Source: JASHPR01 sp963729365 (GTDB lineage: Bacteria; Actinomycetota; Actinomycetes; Streptosporangiales; Streptosporangiaceae). From it: a stretch of 64,000 nucleotides of DNA. The position numbers were made by a program, and so were the translations under genes. The notes below the pieces were generated by a model that was not told where the DNA came from, searched no databases, and saw nothing but the letters and a program-made list of their open reading frames with translations. Below, in pieces: positions 32,985 to 42,023 of this stretch (the first letter of the stretch is position 1; every line of letters begins with the position of its first letter). The stretch covers positions 186,001 to 250,000 of the forward strand of contig CAVSNQ010000010.1 in NCBI GenBank assembly GCA_963729365.1, read 5' to 3'.

Positions 32985-33492
32985 TCACCGGCCCGGGATC
33001 GCCATGACGTGGCCGGCGTAGTCCGGCACCGGCAGCACCGCGTGCGCGGCGGCGATCCGCCGCAGGCCAGGCCAGCTCGTCGGGGAACGGCGCCACCTTC
33101 CCCGCCCGCGTGTCCACGTGCAGCAGCATCTGCTCCCCGGTGGCGATCCGGTCCCCCGCCGCGTTGAACATCTCCTGCGCGATGTGCAGCCGCTTGGCGT
33201 CCGTGCCGAGCACCTGCAGGGTCAGCCAGAGCCGCTCGCCGAGACGGGCCTCACGCAGGTGGTGCAGGTGCGTCTCGGCCGTGTACAGCGAGTGGCCGGC
33301 GGCCCGGTAGTCCCCGTCCACCCCGACGTACCGGAAGAACGCGTCGGCCGCGTCGCCGAACACCAGCAGGTACGCCCACTCGCTCAGGTGGTCGTTGTAG
33401 TCCACCCACTCTGGCGCGACGGTCGTCTCATGCAGCCGCAGCGGGGCCGGGTCGGCCGGGCCGCGCGCCGCCCGGGTCGCGACATCGGTCAT
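32985..33492 (-). pseudogene. Hotdog thioesterase broken by a single-base frameshift
   Basis: The N-terminal frame is a clear 4HBT thioesterase (EWVDYNDHLSEWAYLLVFGD, LQVLGTDAKRLHIAQEM, MLLHVDTRAGKVAPFPDE). Near 33064-33080 the frame is lost. The expected C-terminus (GLRRIAAAHAVLPVPDYAGH, then VMAIPGR and stop) continues in the +1 frame and ends at 32985, just before the next gene. Length 508 is one base more than a multiple of three, consistent with one extra base in a GGCCAGGCCA context. This may be a real lesion or a sequencing error. ATG 33492 overlaps the ABC ATPase stop. Confidence 0.8.
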
Positions 33493-35438
33493 CACGCCTC
33501 TCCGGCAGCGACCGTCATCTTCGGCACGTCGGCCATGAGCTGCACGGTGTAGGGGTCCTGCGGATCCTCGAGGACCTGCTCGACCGGGCCGCGCTCGCAG
33601 ATCTTCCCGGCGTTCATCACCACGACCTGGTCGGCGATGCTGCGCACCAGCGGCAGGTTGTGGGTGATGAAGATCAGCGACAGCCCGCGCTCGGCCTGCA
33701 GCGTTCGCAGCAGTTCCACGACCGAGGCCTGCACCGAGACGTCGAGGGCGGAGGTGACCTCGTCGCAGACGAGCAGGTCAGGCTCGAGGATGAGCGCGCG
33801 GGCGATGGCCACCCGCTGCCGCTCGCCGCCGGACAGCTGGTCCGGGTAGTAGTCCACGAATGACTCGCGGAGCGCGGCCGCGGTCAGCGCGGCCACGACC
33901 CGCTCGTACCGCTCGCCGGCGGGCAGCTTCTCGAAGTGGTCCAGCGGCTGCTCCACGATCTGGCCCACGGTCCGGCGCGGGTTCAGCGACGCGTACGGGT
34001 TCTGCGACACGTACTGGATCCGGCGCAGCTGCTCGTCGGAGCGCCGACGGATGCCCCGGCTGAGCGGCTGCCCGGCGAACGTGACGTCCCCGCCCCAGGT
34101 CGGGTGCAGCCCGACCAGGCACCGGGCCAGGGTGGTCTTCCCGGAGCCGGACATTCCCACCACGGCCACGCACTGCTGGCCAGGCACCGCAAACGCGATG
34201 TCGTGCAGCACGGTCTTGCGGCCGTAGGTGGCCGACAGGTCGCGCACGTCCAGCAGCAGGGCGGTCGCGGGCGGGCTGGCGGGTCGGGCCGGCGCCCCGG
34301 AGGCCGTGTCGGCGAGCGCGGCCACCTCGAGCGCGCGCAGGCACCGGGCGCTGTGCCCGGTCGGCGACACCTCGATCATCGGCGGCTGCCCGCGCTCGCA
34401 GTCGGCCACGGCGAACTCGCAGCGGGGCTGGAAGAAGCAGCCCGGCGGGCGGTTACCCGGCCGCGGCGGCTGCCCCGACAGGCCCATGAGCATGTGGGCG
34501 TCGTCTAGCGACGGGACCGCGCGCAGCAGCCCGCGGGTATACGGGTGCGCCGGGGCGGTGAACACCTCCCGGGCCAGGCCGACCTCGGCGACCCGGCCCG
34601 CGTACAGGACCGCGACGTGGTCGGCGATCTCCGCGACCACCGCCAGGTCGTGGCTGATGTAGACCGCCGCCACCTGGTAGGACCGGCACAGCCCGCGGAT
34701 GGTCTCCAGGACCCGGCGCTGCGTGGTTACGTCCAGGCCGGTGGTGGGCTCGTCCAGCACGATGAGCTGGGGCCGGCACGCGAAGGCCATAGCCAGGCCG
34801 ACGCGCTGCTGCTGCCCGCCGGAGAGCTGGTGCGGGTAGGAGTCCAGGAGCCCGGGCACCGTGGACAGGCCGACCTCGGCCAGCATCTGGTCCAGCCGTT
34901 CCTCGCGCGCCTTGGGGCCGCCCTCGTAGGAGTCGAGGACCTCGCGCAGCTGGGTGCCCACCTTCAGGGTCGGGTTCAGTGCGCTGGACGGGTCCTGCGG
35001 CACGTAGGCGATCTGCCGGCCGCGTAGCCGCTGTAGGTCGCCCGGGGGCAGCCGCAGGATGTCCTCGCCGTCGACGAGGACCTTTCCGTCGCCGATGACC
35101 AGGCCCCGGCGGACGTGGCCGAGCAGGGCCAGCGCCATCGTGGTCTTGCCCGACCCCGACTCGCCGACCAGGCCGAGCACCTGGCCGGGCTGGACCCGGA
35201 ATGAGATCTCGTCCACCACGTCGACGGCCTCCCGGCCGCGGGACGGTGCCCGGAGCACCTGCAGGTCCTCGACGACCAGCCGCAGCTCGACCTCGCCATC
35301 ACCGCGGGCTGCCGCGCTGGTCGCGGCGCTGGCCTCTGCCGCGCTGGTGGCGGCGCTGGCCTCCGTCGCGCCGGTGCTGGCGGCGGCGTTGGTCGCGCTG
35401 GTGTCTGCGGCTCCGCTGTCGGATGTGTTGGCGGTCAT
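33492..35438 (-). CDS. Peptide/opine-type ABC importer, fused DppD-DppF double ATPase
   Basis: The 648-residue protein fuses two Opp/Dpp-type ATPases. The first has Walker A GESGSGKTT, signature LSGGQQQR, LIVLDEPT and the Cys-rich oligopeptide C-terminal segment (PGCFFQPRCEFAVADC). The second has GMSGSGKTT, LSGGERQR and LLVCDEVT. The first ~45 residues are an Ala/Ser/Thr-rich leader (SAATSAAEASAATSAAARG), unlike family norms. The start overlaps the permease stop by 4 bp. In context it should power uptake of carnitine, gamma-butyrobetaine or a related quaternary amine. Confidence 0.9.
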   Translation of the reverse strand: MTANTSDSGAADTSATNAAASTGATEASAATSAAEASAATSAAARGDGEVELRLVVEDLQVLRAPSRGREAVDVVDEISFRVQPGQVLGLVGESGSGKTTMALALLGHVRRGLVIGDGKVLVDGEDILRLPPGDLQRLRGRQIAYVPQDPSSALNPTLKVGTQLREVLDSYEGGPKAREERLDQMLAEVGLSTVPGLLDSYPHQLSGGQQQRVGLAMAFACRPQLIVLDEPTTGLDVTTQRRVLETIRGLCRSYQVAAVYISHDLAVVAEIADHVAVLYAGRVAEVGLAREVFTAPAHPYTRGLLRAVPSLDDAHMLMGLSGQPPRPGNRPPGCFFQPRCEFAVADCERGQPPMIEVSPTGHSARCLRALEVAALADTASGAPARPASPPATALLLDVRDLSATYGRKTVLHDIAFAVPGQQCVAVVGMSGSGKTTLARCLVGLHPTWGGDVTFAGQPLSRGIRRRSDEQLRRIQYVSQNPYASLNPRRTVGQIVEQPLDHFEKLPAGERYERVVAALTAAALRESFVDYYPDQLSGGERQRVAIARALILEPDLLVCDEVTSALDVSVQASVVELLRTLQAERGLSLIFITHNLPLVRSIADQVVVMNAGKICERGPVEQVLEDPQDPYTVQLMADVPKMTVAAGEA

Positions 35439-36376
35439 GTCATCGCTCCCGCGGCCGTGATGCTCGGCAGCAGCGCGTCATCGGCGCCGCGCCCGACGCC
35501 GAGCGAGGCGCGGGCGATCGCGTCGGTGAGCGTGTTGGTGCCGATGGTCAGCGCCGCGATGAGCAACACCGGCGCCAGCACCCCCCACGGATTGGCCACC
35601 AGGCCGATCCGGTTCTCGTTGATCATGTAGCCCCAGCTCGGGGCGGGCGGCTGCAGCCCGAATCCGAGGAAGCTCAGCCCCGCGATGATCAGGATGGAGT
35701 AGGTGAGCCGCAGTCCGAGTTCCACCATGAGCACCGAGGTCAGGTTGGGCAGCACTTCACGGCGGATCACCTTCCGCGCGGGCATGCCAAGGATCTGCGC
35801 GGCGCGGACGTAGTCCCGCTCGCAGATGTCCAGCGCGGCGGCCCGGGTCACCCGCGCCACCTGCGGAGCGTGCGAGATCGCCACCGCGAGGACGATCAGC
35901 CAGATCTTGGGCCCGAGGATGCTGACCAGCAGCAACGCGAACACGAGCTGGGGGAACGCGAGCACGACGTCCGCGATGCGCATCAGGAAGGTGTCCCAGC
36001 GCCCGCCGAAGTACGCCGCGGTCACCCCCCAGGCCGCGCCCGCGCATACGCCGAGCACGGTGGCCACCGCCGCCATCAGCAGCAGCTGCCAGCCGCCGGC
36101 CAGGGTACGACTCAGCACGTCCCGGCCGAGCACGTCCCCGCCGAGCGGGAACGCGAGGGACGGGTTCGCGAACGGCCGGGTGACGAAGTTGTCCGGCGGG
36201 TACGGGACCAGCGCCGGGCCGATGGCCGCGATGAGCACCACGACCCCGACGATCCCGAGCCCGATGGCGCCGCGGGGGGTGCGCACCGCCCGGCCGAGCA
36301 CGGCGATCCACTCCCGGCGGCGCGCGCGCCTGCGCCCGGCGGACTGAAGAACCTCGAGCGCCGCGGTGGAAGCCAC
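35435..36376 (-). CDS. DppC-type ABC permease
   Basis: This 313-residue inner-membrane permease of the Opp/Dpp family has an N-terminal charged segment then helix GAIGLGIVGVVVLIAAIGPA, and the EAA loop region ARAAQILGMPARKVIRREVL. It pairs with the DppB-type subunit encoded 13 bp upstream and with the fused ATPase overlapping by 4 bp. Confidence 0.88.
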   Translation of the reverse strand: MASTAALEVLQSAGRRRARRREWIAVLGRAVRTPRGAIGLGIVGVVVLIAAIGPALVPYPPDNFVTRPFANPSLAFPLGGDVLGRDVLSRTLAGGWQLLLMAAVATVLGVCAGAAWGVTAAYFGGRWDTFLMRIADVVLAFPQLVFALLLVSILGPKIWLIVLAVAISHAPQVARVTRAAALDICERDYVRAAQILGMPARKVIRREVLPNLTSVLMVELGLRLTYSILIIAGLSFLGFGLQPPAPSWGYMINENRIGLVANPWGVLAPVLLIAALTIGTNTLTDAIARASLGVGRGADDALLPSITAAGAMT

Positions 36377-36389
36377 TGCGTCACCTCCG

Positions 36390-37418
36390 TCAGGAGCGGG
36401 GCAGCCGCCGCCGCGGGCTGGCGGCGAGGGACACCATGTCGGTTGCGATGTTGATGACCACGTAGAAGGCGGCCAGGAGGATCACGATGAACTGGATCAC
36501 CGGGATGTCCCGGTCGGACACCGCGTTGACCAGGCCCTGGCCCAGGCCCGGGTAGTTGAACACGTACTCCACCACCACCACGCCCCCGGCCAGGTACAGG
36601 AAGTTGAGCCCGATGACCTGGATGGTCGGCGCGATCGCGTTCGGCAGCGCGTGGAAGAGCAGGACCCGTCGCCGGGACAGCCCCTTGAGCGTGGCCATCT
36701 CGACGTAGTCGCTCTCCAGCGCGTCGATCATCGCCGCGCGCATCATCCGGAACGTATACGGCACGATCACGATGACGAGCGTGGCGACCGGCAGCACCAG
36801 CAGCTTCGGGTCGGACCACGGCGCCACCCCCGGCGGGAACACCGACACCGCGGGGAAGAAGTGCCAGATCACCGCGGCGAAGAAGATCACCAGCGCCATC
36901 GCGACCACGAACTCGGGCAGGGCGGTGACAGCCAGCGCGGAGACGGACAGGATGTGGTCCAGCCAGCTGTCCCGGCGGGCCGCGGCCAGCACGCCGAGCG
37001 CCACGCCGATGATCGTGCCGATGATCCCGGCCAGCACGACCAGCACCAGGGTGTTGACGACGCGCCCCCCGACCAGGGAACTCACCGACGCGCCGCTGAC
37101 GATCGAGGTGCCGGGGTTACCGCGGAGCAGGTTGGTGAGCCAGCTCCAGTACTGCTCGACCGCCGGACGGTTCAGGCCCATCTGCACCTCGAGCGCGTGC
37201 AGCCGCTGCGGGGTGGCGGTGTTCTGCAGCACCGCGGAGGCCGCGTTGCCCGGCAGCGTCTGCGTCGCGGCGAAGACCAGGATGGAGACGCAGAACAGCG
37301 TGATCACGCCGAATCCGAGCCGCCGGAACAGCGTGCTCCACAGCGGGTGCGCCTTGCGGGCGGGCTCGTGGTCGGCGGCCTGGGCCGGCGCGGGCGCCGG
37401 CACCGTCACATCAGCCAT
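36390..37418 (-). CDS. DppB-type ABC permease
   Basis: This 342-residue permease with six expected helices has N-terminal LFRRLGFGVITLFCVSILVF, EAA region YVEMATLKGLSRRRVLLFHA and NYPGLGQGLVNAVSDRD. It is the first permease of the importer, 78 bp downstream of the binding-protein gene. An Ala/Pro-rich leader of about 20 residues precedes the first helix. Confidence 0.88.
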   Translation of the reverse strand: MADVTVPAPAPAQAADHEPARKAHPLWSTLFRRLGFGVITLFCVSILVFAATQTLPGNAASAVLQNTATPQRLHALEVQMGLNRPAVEQYWSWLTNLLRGNPGTSIVSGASVSSLVGGRVVNTLVLVVLAGIIGTIIGVALGVLAAARRDSWLDHILSVSALAVTALPEFVVAMALVIFFAAVIWHFFPAVSVFPPGVAPWSDPKLLVLPVATLVIVIVPYTFRMMRAAMIDALESDYVEMATLKGLSRRRVLLFHALPNAIAPTIQVIGLNFLYLAGGVVVVEYVFNYPGLGQGLVNAVSDRDIPVIQFIVILLAAFYVVINIATDMVSLAASPRRRLPRS

Positions 37419-37496
37419 GACGGGAGAATCCTTCCGTGCGCGGTGGCTCCGGGCGGCGGGGCATCCGGTGTCGGGTGCGCGCGGGCGCCGCGGGCG

Positions 37497-39068
37497 TCAC
37501 GACAGCCAGATCCGCTTGAAGTCGTAGGCGTTGAGGGACAGCCCTCCCTTCGACGGGACGAGGCCCTCGACGTTCGCCCCGTAGCCGTCGATGACCGGCG
37601 GGAAGAACGGGATGATCAGCCCGCCCTCGGTGTAGTCGATCCGCTGCATCTCATAGCTCAGCTCCTGCCGCTTCGCCGGGTCGATCGTGGCGATCGCCTC
37701 GGCGTACAGCTTGTTGTAGGCGGCGTTGTCGAAGTGCGTCTCGTTGAACGGGGAGGTGGGCAGGGTCGCGAGCGAGACCTGGGGCAGGTAGAAGTTGTAG
37801 TACCAGTAGTCCTGCGCGAACACCCACTTCAGGTAGCCCGGGCCGTAGAAGTCGTTGACGGTGACGGTGCTGACGTTGATGTTCAGGCCGGCCGCGGAGG
37901 CCTGCTGCGCGAGCACCTCGGCGGCCTGGATCGTGCCCTGGCCGATGTCCGACGTGACCAGCTGCACCGTGAGGCCCTCGTGGCCGGCCGCCTTCAGCAG
38001 GGACTTGGCCTGATCGATGTCCTGGTGCCGCTGCGGCAGCGCGTGGTCGTACTCGGGGGCCCAGATGCCGAACACGTCGTTCCCCAGCGTCCCGGCCCCG
38101 CCGAACAGGATCTGCATCATCTGCGGGCGGTCGATGACCAGGCGCATGGCCTGGCGCACCCGTACGTCGTTGAACGGCCCGCTGTCCACCCGCATCGTGA
38201 ACGGGTTCCAGCCGCCGCCGTCGGAGATCAGGACCCTCTTGCCCTGGCTCTCGACCACCGCGATGACGTCGGCGGACAGCAGGTTGACCACGTCGACCTG
38301 CCCGGCGAGCAGCGCGTTGACCTGGCTGGTCGCGTCGCTGTAGTCGGTGATCACCACCTCGTCCAGGTAGGGCAGGCCGGACTGCCAGTACCCGTCGTAG
38401 CGGACGAACGTGCTCTGCGTTCCGGGCGTGAAGCTCTGCAGCTTGAACGCGCCGGTGCCGACCGGGGCCGACGGGTTGTAGCCCACCGGGATGACGTCGG
38501 AGTAGCCGGGAATGGCCAGCGCCTCGTACAGCGACGCGAACGGCGTCGTGCACGGGATCCGTACGGTGAGCGAGTCCAGCTTGGTCATGCCCTTCGCGTC
38601 GATCGACGACAGCCCGGCGGCCGCGGCCGCCGGAGCCTTCGGGTTCATGATCGTCTGGAAGGTGTAGATCACGTCGTCGGCGGTCAGGTCCTTGCCGTTG
38701 TGGAAGGTGATCCCCGGCTTGAGCCGGATCGTCCACTCGGTCGCGGTCGCGTTCGGGGTGACCTCGTCGGCGAGTATCAGCTGGGCCTGCGCGCCCGGGG
38801 TCAGCCCGACCAGAGGCTCATACAGGTTGTCGACCCGGGAAAAGTCGGCGTTGGTGATGGCGCTGAGCGGGTCGAGGGTGTCCGCGGAGGATCCGCCGGT
38901 GATCGCGGCGCGCAGCGTGCCGCCGCGCTTGGGCGGGCCGGTGACCTTGGCGACCGACGAGGCGGTCGGGACCGAGGAGATGCCGCATGCGCTGAGCAGG
39001 CCGCCGGCCCCGGCGGCGAGCGAGCCGGCCACGGCCGTCTTCACGAACTCTCTGCGGCTGAGATCCAT
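37497..39068 (-). CDS. Family 5 extracellular solute-binding lipoprotein (Tat-type signal)
   Basis: This 523-residue DppA/OppA-like binding protein has the N-terminal MDLSRREFVKTAVAGSLAAG, a twin-arginine motif, followed by the lipobox LLSAC. It should therefore be exported folded and lipidated. The mature part shows EWTIRLKPGITFHNGKDLTA and VRQAMRLVIDRPQMM. It supplies the ligand to the permeases. A palindrome at 39133-39147, 65 bp upstream, matches one before the BKACE gene, suggesting shared control. Confidence 0.9.
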   Translation of the reverse strand: MDLSRREFVKTAVAGSLAAGAGGLLSACGISSVPTASSVAKVTGPPKRGGTLRAAITGGSSADTLDPLSAITNADFSRVDNLYEPLVGLTPGAQAQLILADEVTPNATATEWTIRLKPGITFHNGKDLTADDVIYTFQTIMNPKAPAAAAAGLSSIDAKGMTKLDSLTVRIPCTTPFASLYEALAIPGYSDVIPVGYNPSAPVGTGAFKLQSFTPGTQSTFVRYDGYWQSGLPYLDEVVITDYSDATSQVNALLAGQVDVVNLLSADVIAVVESQGKRVLISDGGGWNPFTMRVDSGPFNDVRVRQAMRLVIDRPQMMQILFGGAGTLGNDVFGIWAPEYDHALPQRHQDIDQAKSLLKAAGHEGLTVQLVTSDIGQGTIQAAEVLAQQASAAGLNINVSTVTVNDFYGPGYLKWVFAQDYWYYNFYLPQVSLATLPTSPFNETHFDNAAYNKLYAEAIATIDPAKRQELSYEMQRIDYTEGGLIIPFFPPVIDGYGANVEGLVPSKGGLSLNAYDFKRIWLS

Positions 39069-39132
39069 GTCCGCTCCCGACTGCGGAGGAAGCCGAGCCC
39101 GGTCCGGGTGCCGTGACGCAGCCCGGAAAGAG

Positions 39133-39147
39133 GTTCACGATATGAAC
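39133..39147. promoter_or_regulatory. Palindromic operator ahead of the binding-protein gene
   Basis: GTTCACGATATGAAC has GTTCA/TGAAC arms around five bases. The same arms occur at 41362-41376 before the BKACE gene. IclR-family and related regulators often use GTTC-N-GAAC palindromes of this size. Confidence 0.6.
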
Positions 39148-39198
39148 AATGCGTGCATGATACGGTAAACTGGAGTTTAGGTAGCGGTATTGGCAGTG

Positions 39199-40236
39199 TC
39201 AATAGACCGCGTCCGGCTCGCGCGCCGCGACCGCGTCCGGCTCGCGCGCCGCCGCCGCGGCCCCGGGGTCGACCGGCCCGGCCGGGTCGATCGAGAACCG
39301 CTCCACCAGGCCGAGCAGCTCGGCGAGGAACTCGTCCCGCCGCCGCCCCAGCTCGGCCACGGAGCGCCCGCCGGCCTCCCGCAGGCAGCCCGCCACCATG
39401 CGCTCCCGCAGCTGAGGGGTCAGCGGCGGCGCCTGCAGCCGGGTCCACGGCTCCAGCAGCGCGGCACCGAAGTGGTCGAGCATGTGGGCCATGCCGGCGC
39501 TGCCCCCGGCCAGGTGGAAGGTCAGGCACGGGCCCATCTGGGCCCAGCGCAGCCCGGGCCCGTACGCGATCGCCTCATCGATCTCCGCGACCGTCGCCTC
39601 GCCCGCGGCGACCATGTGCAGCGCCTCCCGCCACATGGCCTCCTGCAGCCGGTTGCCGACGAAGCCGGGCAGTTCCCGGGTCAGCCGCAGCGGCCGCTTG
39701 CCGGCGGCGGCGTAGAACGCCATGAGCCAGTCGACGGCGGCCGGGTCGGTCTGCTCGCCGCCGACCACCTCGACCAGCGGGATCAGGTAGGGCGGGTTGA
39801 ACGGATGGCCGACCACGCAGCGCTCCGGGCGGGCGCAGTCGGCCTGCAGCATGGTCATCGCGAACCCCGATGTGCTGGATGCGATCACCGCGTCCGGGCG
39901 GGCCGCGAGGTCGATCGCGGCCAGGACGCGGCGCTTGACCTGGCTGTCTTCCGGCGAGTTCTCCTGGATCACGTCGGCGGCGCCGACCGCGGCGGCGAGG
40001 TCGGCGTGGAAGCTGAGCCGGTCCGGCCGGGCACCAGGCCGCAGCCCCATCCGCTCCAGCAGCGGCCAGGTCTCCGCCAGCATCCGGAGCAGGTCACGCT
40101 GGGCGTGCGGCCCGGGGTCGTAGACGTCGACGTCCAATCCCATGCGCAGGTAGTGCAGGGCCCAGCCGCCGCCGATCACCCCGGCGCCGACGATACCTAC
40201 CCGGCTCACCTGGCCCGGTTCCGCAGCCGCCACCAT
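39199..40236 (-). CDS. lcdH: L-carnitine dehydrogenase
   Basis: This 345-residue member of the 3-hydroxyacyl-CoA dehydrogenase superfamily has NAD-binding VGIVGAGVIGGGWALHYL, the catalytic region CVVGHPFNPPYLIPLVEVVG (His), and ELPGFVGNRLQEAMWREALH. This subgroup oxidises L-carnitine to 3-dehydrocarnitine with NAD+. Adjacency to a BKACE enzyme and hotdog thioesterases is the diagnostic context. The C-terminus carries a short duplicated AAREPDAV. It lies 160 bp after the BKACE gene. Confidence 0.88.
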   Translation of the reverse strand: MVAAAEPGQVSRVGIVGAGVIGGGWALHYLRMGLDVDVYDPGPHAQRDLLRMLAETWPLLERMGLRPGARPDRLSFHADLAAAVGAADVIQENSPEDSQVKRRVLAAIDLAARPDAVIASSTSGFAMTMLQADCARPERCVVGHPFNPPYLIPLVEVVGGEQTDPAAVDWLMAFYAAAGKRPLRLTRELPGFVGNRLQEAMWREALHMVAAGEATVAEIDEAIAYGPGLRWAQMGPCLTFHLAGGSAGMAHMLDHFGAALLEPWTRLQAPPLTPQLRERMVAGCLREAGGRSVAELGRRRDEFLAELLGLVERFSIDPAGPVDPGAAAAAREPDAVAAREPDAVY

Positions 40237-40396
40237 TCCTCCTAGGGATTGTTCGCCTCGTCCAGAAATCGGGTCGCTCCGGTCGCTCCGGGCCTGCAGT
40301 TCGGCGCGGTGCCAGGCGAAGGAATGGCTGGCCTCGTGCGCCTCGACGTAACGGCGTGGGGCGTGCGCGGCAGCCGAGGCGCGGTGCTCGAGGGCG

Positions 40397-41335
40397 TCAG
40401 TAGCCGACGTTGTCCAGGCCCTTGAGCCCGAGCACCTGCCGCGTCTCGGCCGGCGTCGCGACCTCGAGCGACAGCGCTTCCAGGATGCCGCGGATCTTGC
40501 GGACCTGGTCGGCGTTGGACTCGGCGAGCTGGCCCTTGCCGAGATAGAGGCTGTCCTCCAGGCCGACGCGGACGTGCGAGCCCATGATGGCGGCGGCGGT
40601 CACGATGCCCATCTGGTAGCGGCCGGCCCCGAGCGTGGACCACTGGTAGGCGTCGCCGAGCAGCCGGTCGGCGGTTCGCTTCATGTGCACGATGTGGTCG
40701 ACGTCCGGGCCGATGCCGCCCATCGTGCCGAAGATGGTCTGGATGAAGACCGGCGGCTGAACCATGCCCTTGTCCAGGTAATAGGCCAGCGTGTAGAGGT
40801 GCGAGGTGTCGTAGGCCTCGGCCTCGAACCTGGTCCCGGTCTCCGGGCCGACGACCTTGAGCATGTACTCGATGTCGGCGTAGGTGCTCACGAACGGCTC
40901 GGCGCGGGTGCTCTCCAGGTACGGCTCCTCCCAGTCGTACCGGAACGTGCCGGAGTACCGGTCGATCATCGGGAAGCTGCCGTAGTTCATCGTGCCGAGG
41001 TTGAGCGTGCACAGCTCGGGCTTGAGCTTGAGCACGCCCTGGAGCCGCTCCTCGACCGTCATGCCGGTGCCGCCGCCGGTGGAGATGCTGATCACGACGT
41101 CGCTGCGCTGCCTGATGCCCCTCGCGTACTCGGCGAACACGCCCGGGTCGGCGGTCGGGCTGCCGTCCTTGGGGTCACGGGCGTGCAGGTGCAGCACGGC
41201 CGCTCCCGCCTCGGCCGCGGCCACGCCCTGATCGACAACCTGCTCGACGGTATAGGGCAGGTGCGGGGACATCGACGGAGTGTGGCCGGAGCCGGTGAGT
41301 GCGCACGTGATGATGACTTTGCTGGAGCCAGCCAT
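40397..41335 (-). CDS. Beta-keto acid cleavage enzyme (BKACE), probably dehydrocarnitine cleavage
   Basis: This 312-residue TIM barrel of the BKACE family (DUF849) has N-terminal KVIITCALTGSGHTPSMSPH, the zinc site VLHLHARDPKDG, STGGGTGMTVEERL and VRVGLEDSLYLGKG. With dehydrocarnitine plus acetyl-CoA such enzymes give acetoacetate plus betainyl-CoA. The start at ATG 41335 leaves the palindrome (41362-41376) in the leader. The in-frame GTG at 41389 would run through it. It is the first gene of the minus-strand cluster. Confidence 0.88.
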   Translation of the reverse strand: MAGSSKVIITCALTGSGHTPSMSPHLPYTVEQVVDQGVAAAEAGAAVLHLHARDPKDGSPTADPGVFAEYARGIRQRSDVVISISTGGGTGMTVEERLQGVLKLKPELCTLNLGTMNYGSFPMIDRYSGTFRYDWEEPYLESTRAEPFVSTYADIEYMLKVVGPETGTRFEAEAYDTSHLYTLAYYLDKGMVQPPVFIQTIFGTMGGIGPDVDHIVHMKRTADRLLGDAYQWSTLGAGRYQMGIVTAAAIMGSHVRVGLEDSLYLGKGQLAESNADQVRKIRGILEALSLEVATPAETRQVLGLKGLDNVGY

Positions 41336-41361
41336 GGCAGCGGCCGTCCTCCCTGCCGTGC

Positions 41362-41376
41362 GTTCACTATGTGAAC
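41362..41376. promoter_or_regulatory. Perfect-arm palindrome GTTCAC-TAT-GTGAAC ahead of BKACE gene
   Basis: Six-base arms flank three central bases, 27 bp before the BKACE start. It is related to the site at 39133-39147, and both face minus-strand carnitine genes. Confidence 0.65.
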
Positions 41377-41434
41377 GATTTGTTACCATCGCGAGAGTAT
41401 CAGCGCGTTTCAGCGCCGGTCAAGGCTCTCGGCG

Positions 41435-41857
41435 TCAGCCCGGTGCGAGTGGCGGGCAGGAAGCCGGCGCGGCAGGACCGCGCCGGCGGGCCTGAAGATC
41501 TCCGCAGACGAAAGCGGACGCCAGCACCGCCGCAACCCAGGAGTCGCGCTTCCCGATAGAGCGAGAGCTGGCCAGGCTGACCGCGACGTCGAGCGAGTCA
41601 CTGGCCAGCGCCGATGCCGTCCAGCGCCGAACATCCCGGACGTCATCTGAGCGCGCCGCGGCCACCGTGCCCAGACCCAGGACGAGGTCCCTGATGCCGA
41701 TCGTCCGCATCAGCAGCACACTGGCGCCGGTCGGCTCCTCCCGGCCCGACCACCGCATCGGCGCGGCCGGTACCGCAATGAGCGCGACCCCGACCGCCGC
41801 ACGCAGCCATCCCATCGCCTCGTAGCTGGTGATCGACACGGTCGCAGCGTAGTTCAC
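41435..41857 (-). CDS. Small hypothetical membrane protein (140 aa)
   Basis: The product has 3-4 hydrophobic segments (MGWLRAAVGVALIAVPAAPM, GIRDLVLGLGTVAAA, WVAAVLASAFVCGDL) and resembles the small actinobacterial membrane proteins with a conserved RTIGIRDLVLG block. Function unknown. GTG 41857 lacks a clear ribosome site, and ATG 41815 is possible. It lies upstream of and co-oriented with the carnitine genes but outside the operator. Confidence 0.55.
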   Translation of the reverse strand: MNYAATVSITSYEAMGWLRAAVGVALIAVPAAPMRWSGREEPTGASVLLMRTIGIRDLVLGLGTVAAARSDDVRDVRRWTASALASDSLDVAVSLASSRSIGKRDSWVAAVLASAFVCGDLQARRRGPAAPASCPPLAPG

Positions 41858-42023
41858 CTACGCTGCGGCCCCGTCCGGTGCCGCCGGCCGGGCGAAATGG
41901 CTTCCGGCGCAAAACGCTCCGCACGACTATTCTGGGCGCCAAGCCGGCCTTCCCGGTCAGCACTGATCTGGGTTCTGATCCGGCTGTCGGACTCGGCCGG
42001 TGGCCGAGGGGAGGCCAATCGCG

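Noticed and set aside
30981..33167. A 728-codon plus-strand ORF opposite caiD and the acyl-CoA dehydrogenase
   Set aside because: Same antisense composition; the minus strand carries clear enzyme motifs.
36366..39116. A 916-codon plus-strand ORF opposite the peptide-type ABC operon
   Set aside because: It is antisense to well-supported permease and binding-protein genes, rich in His/Arg/Asp/Val/Gly typical of GC-rich antisense frames, with no recognisable domain.
39190..39780. Plus-strand ORFs over the carnitine dehydrogenase
   Set aside because: Antisense to a gene with intact NAD-binding and catalytic motifs.
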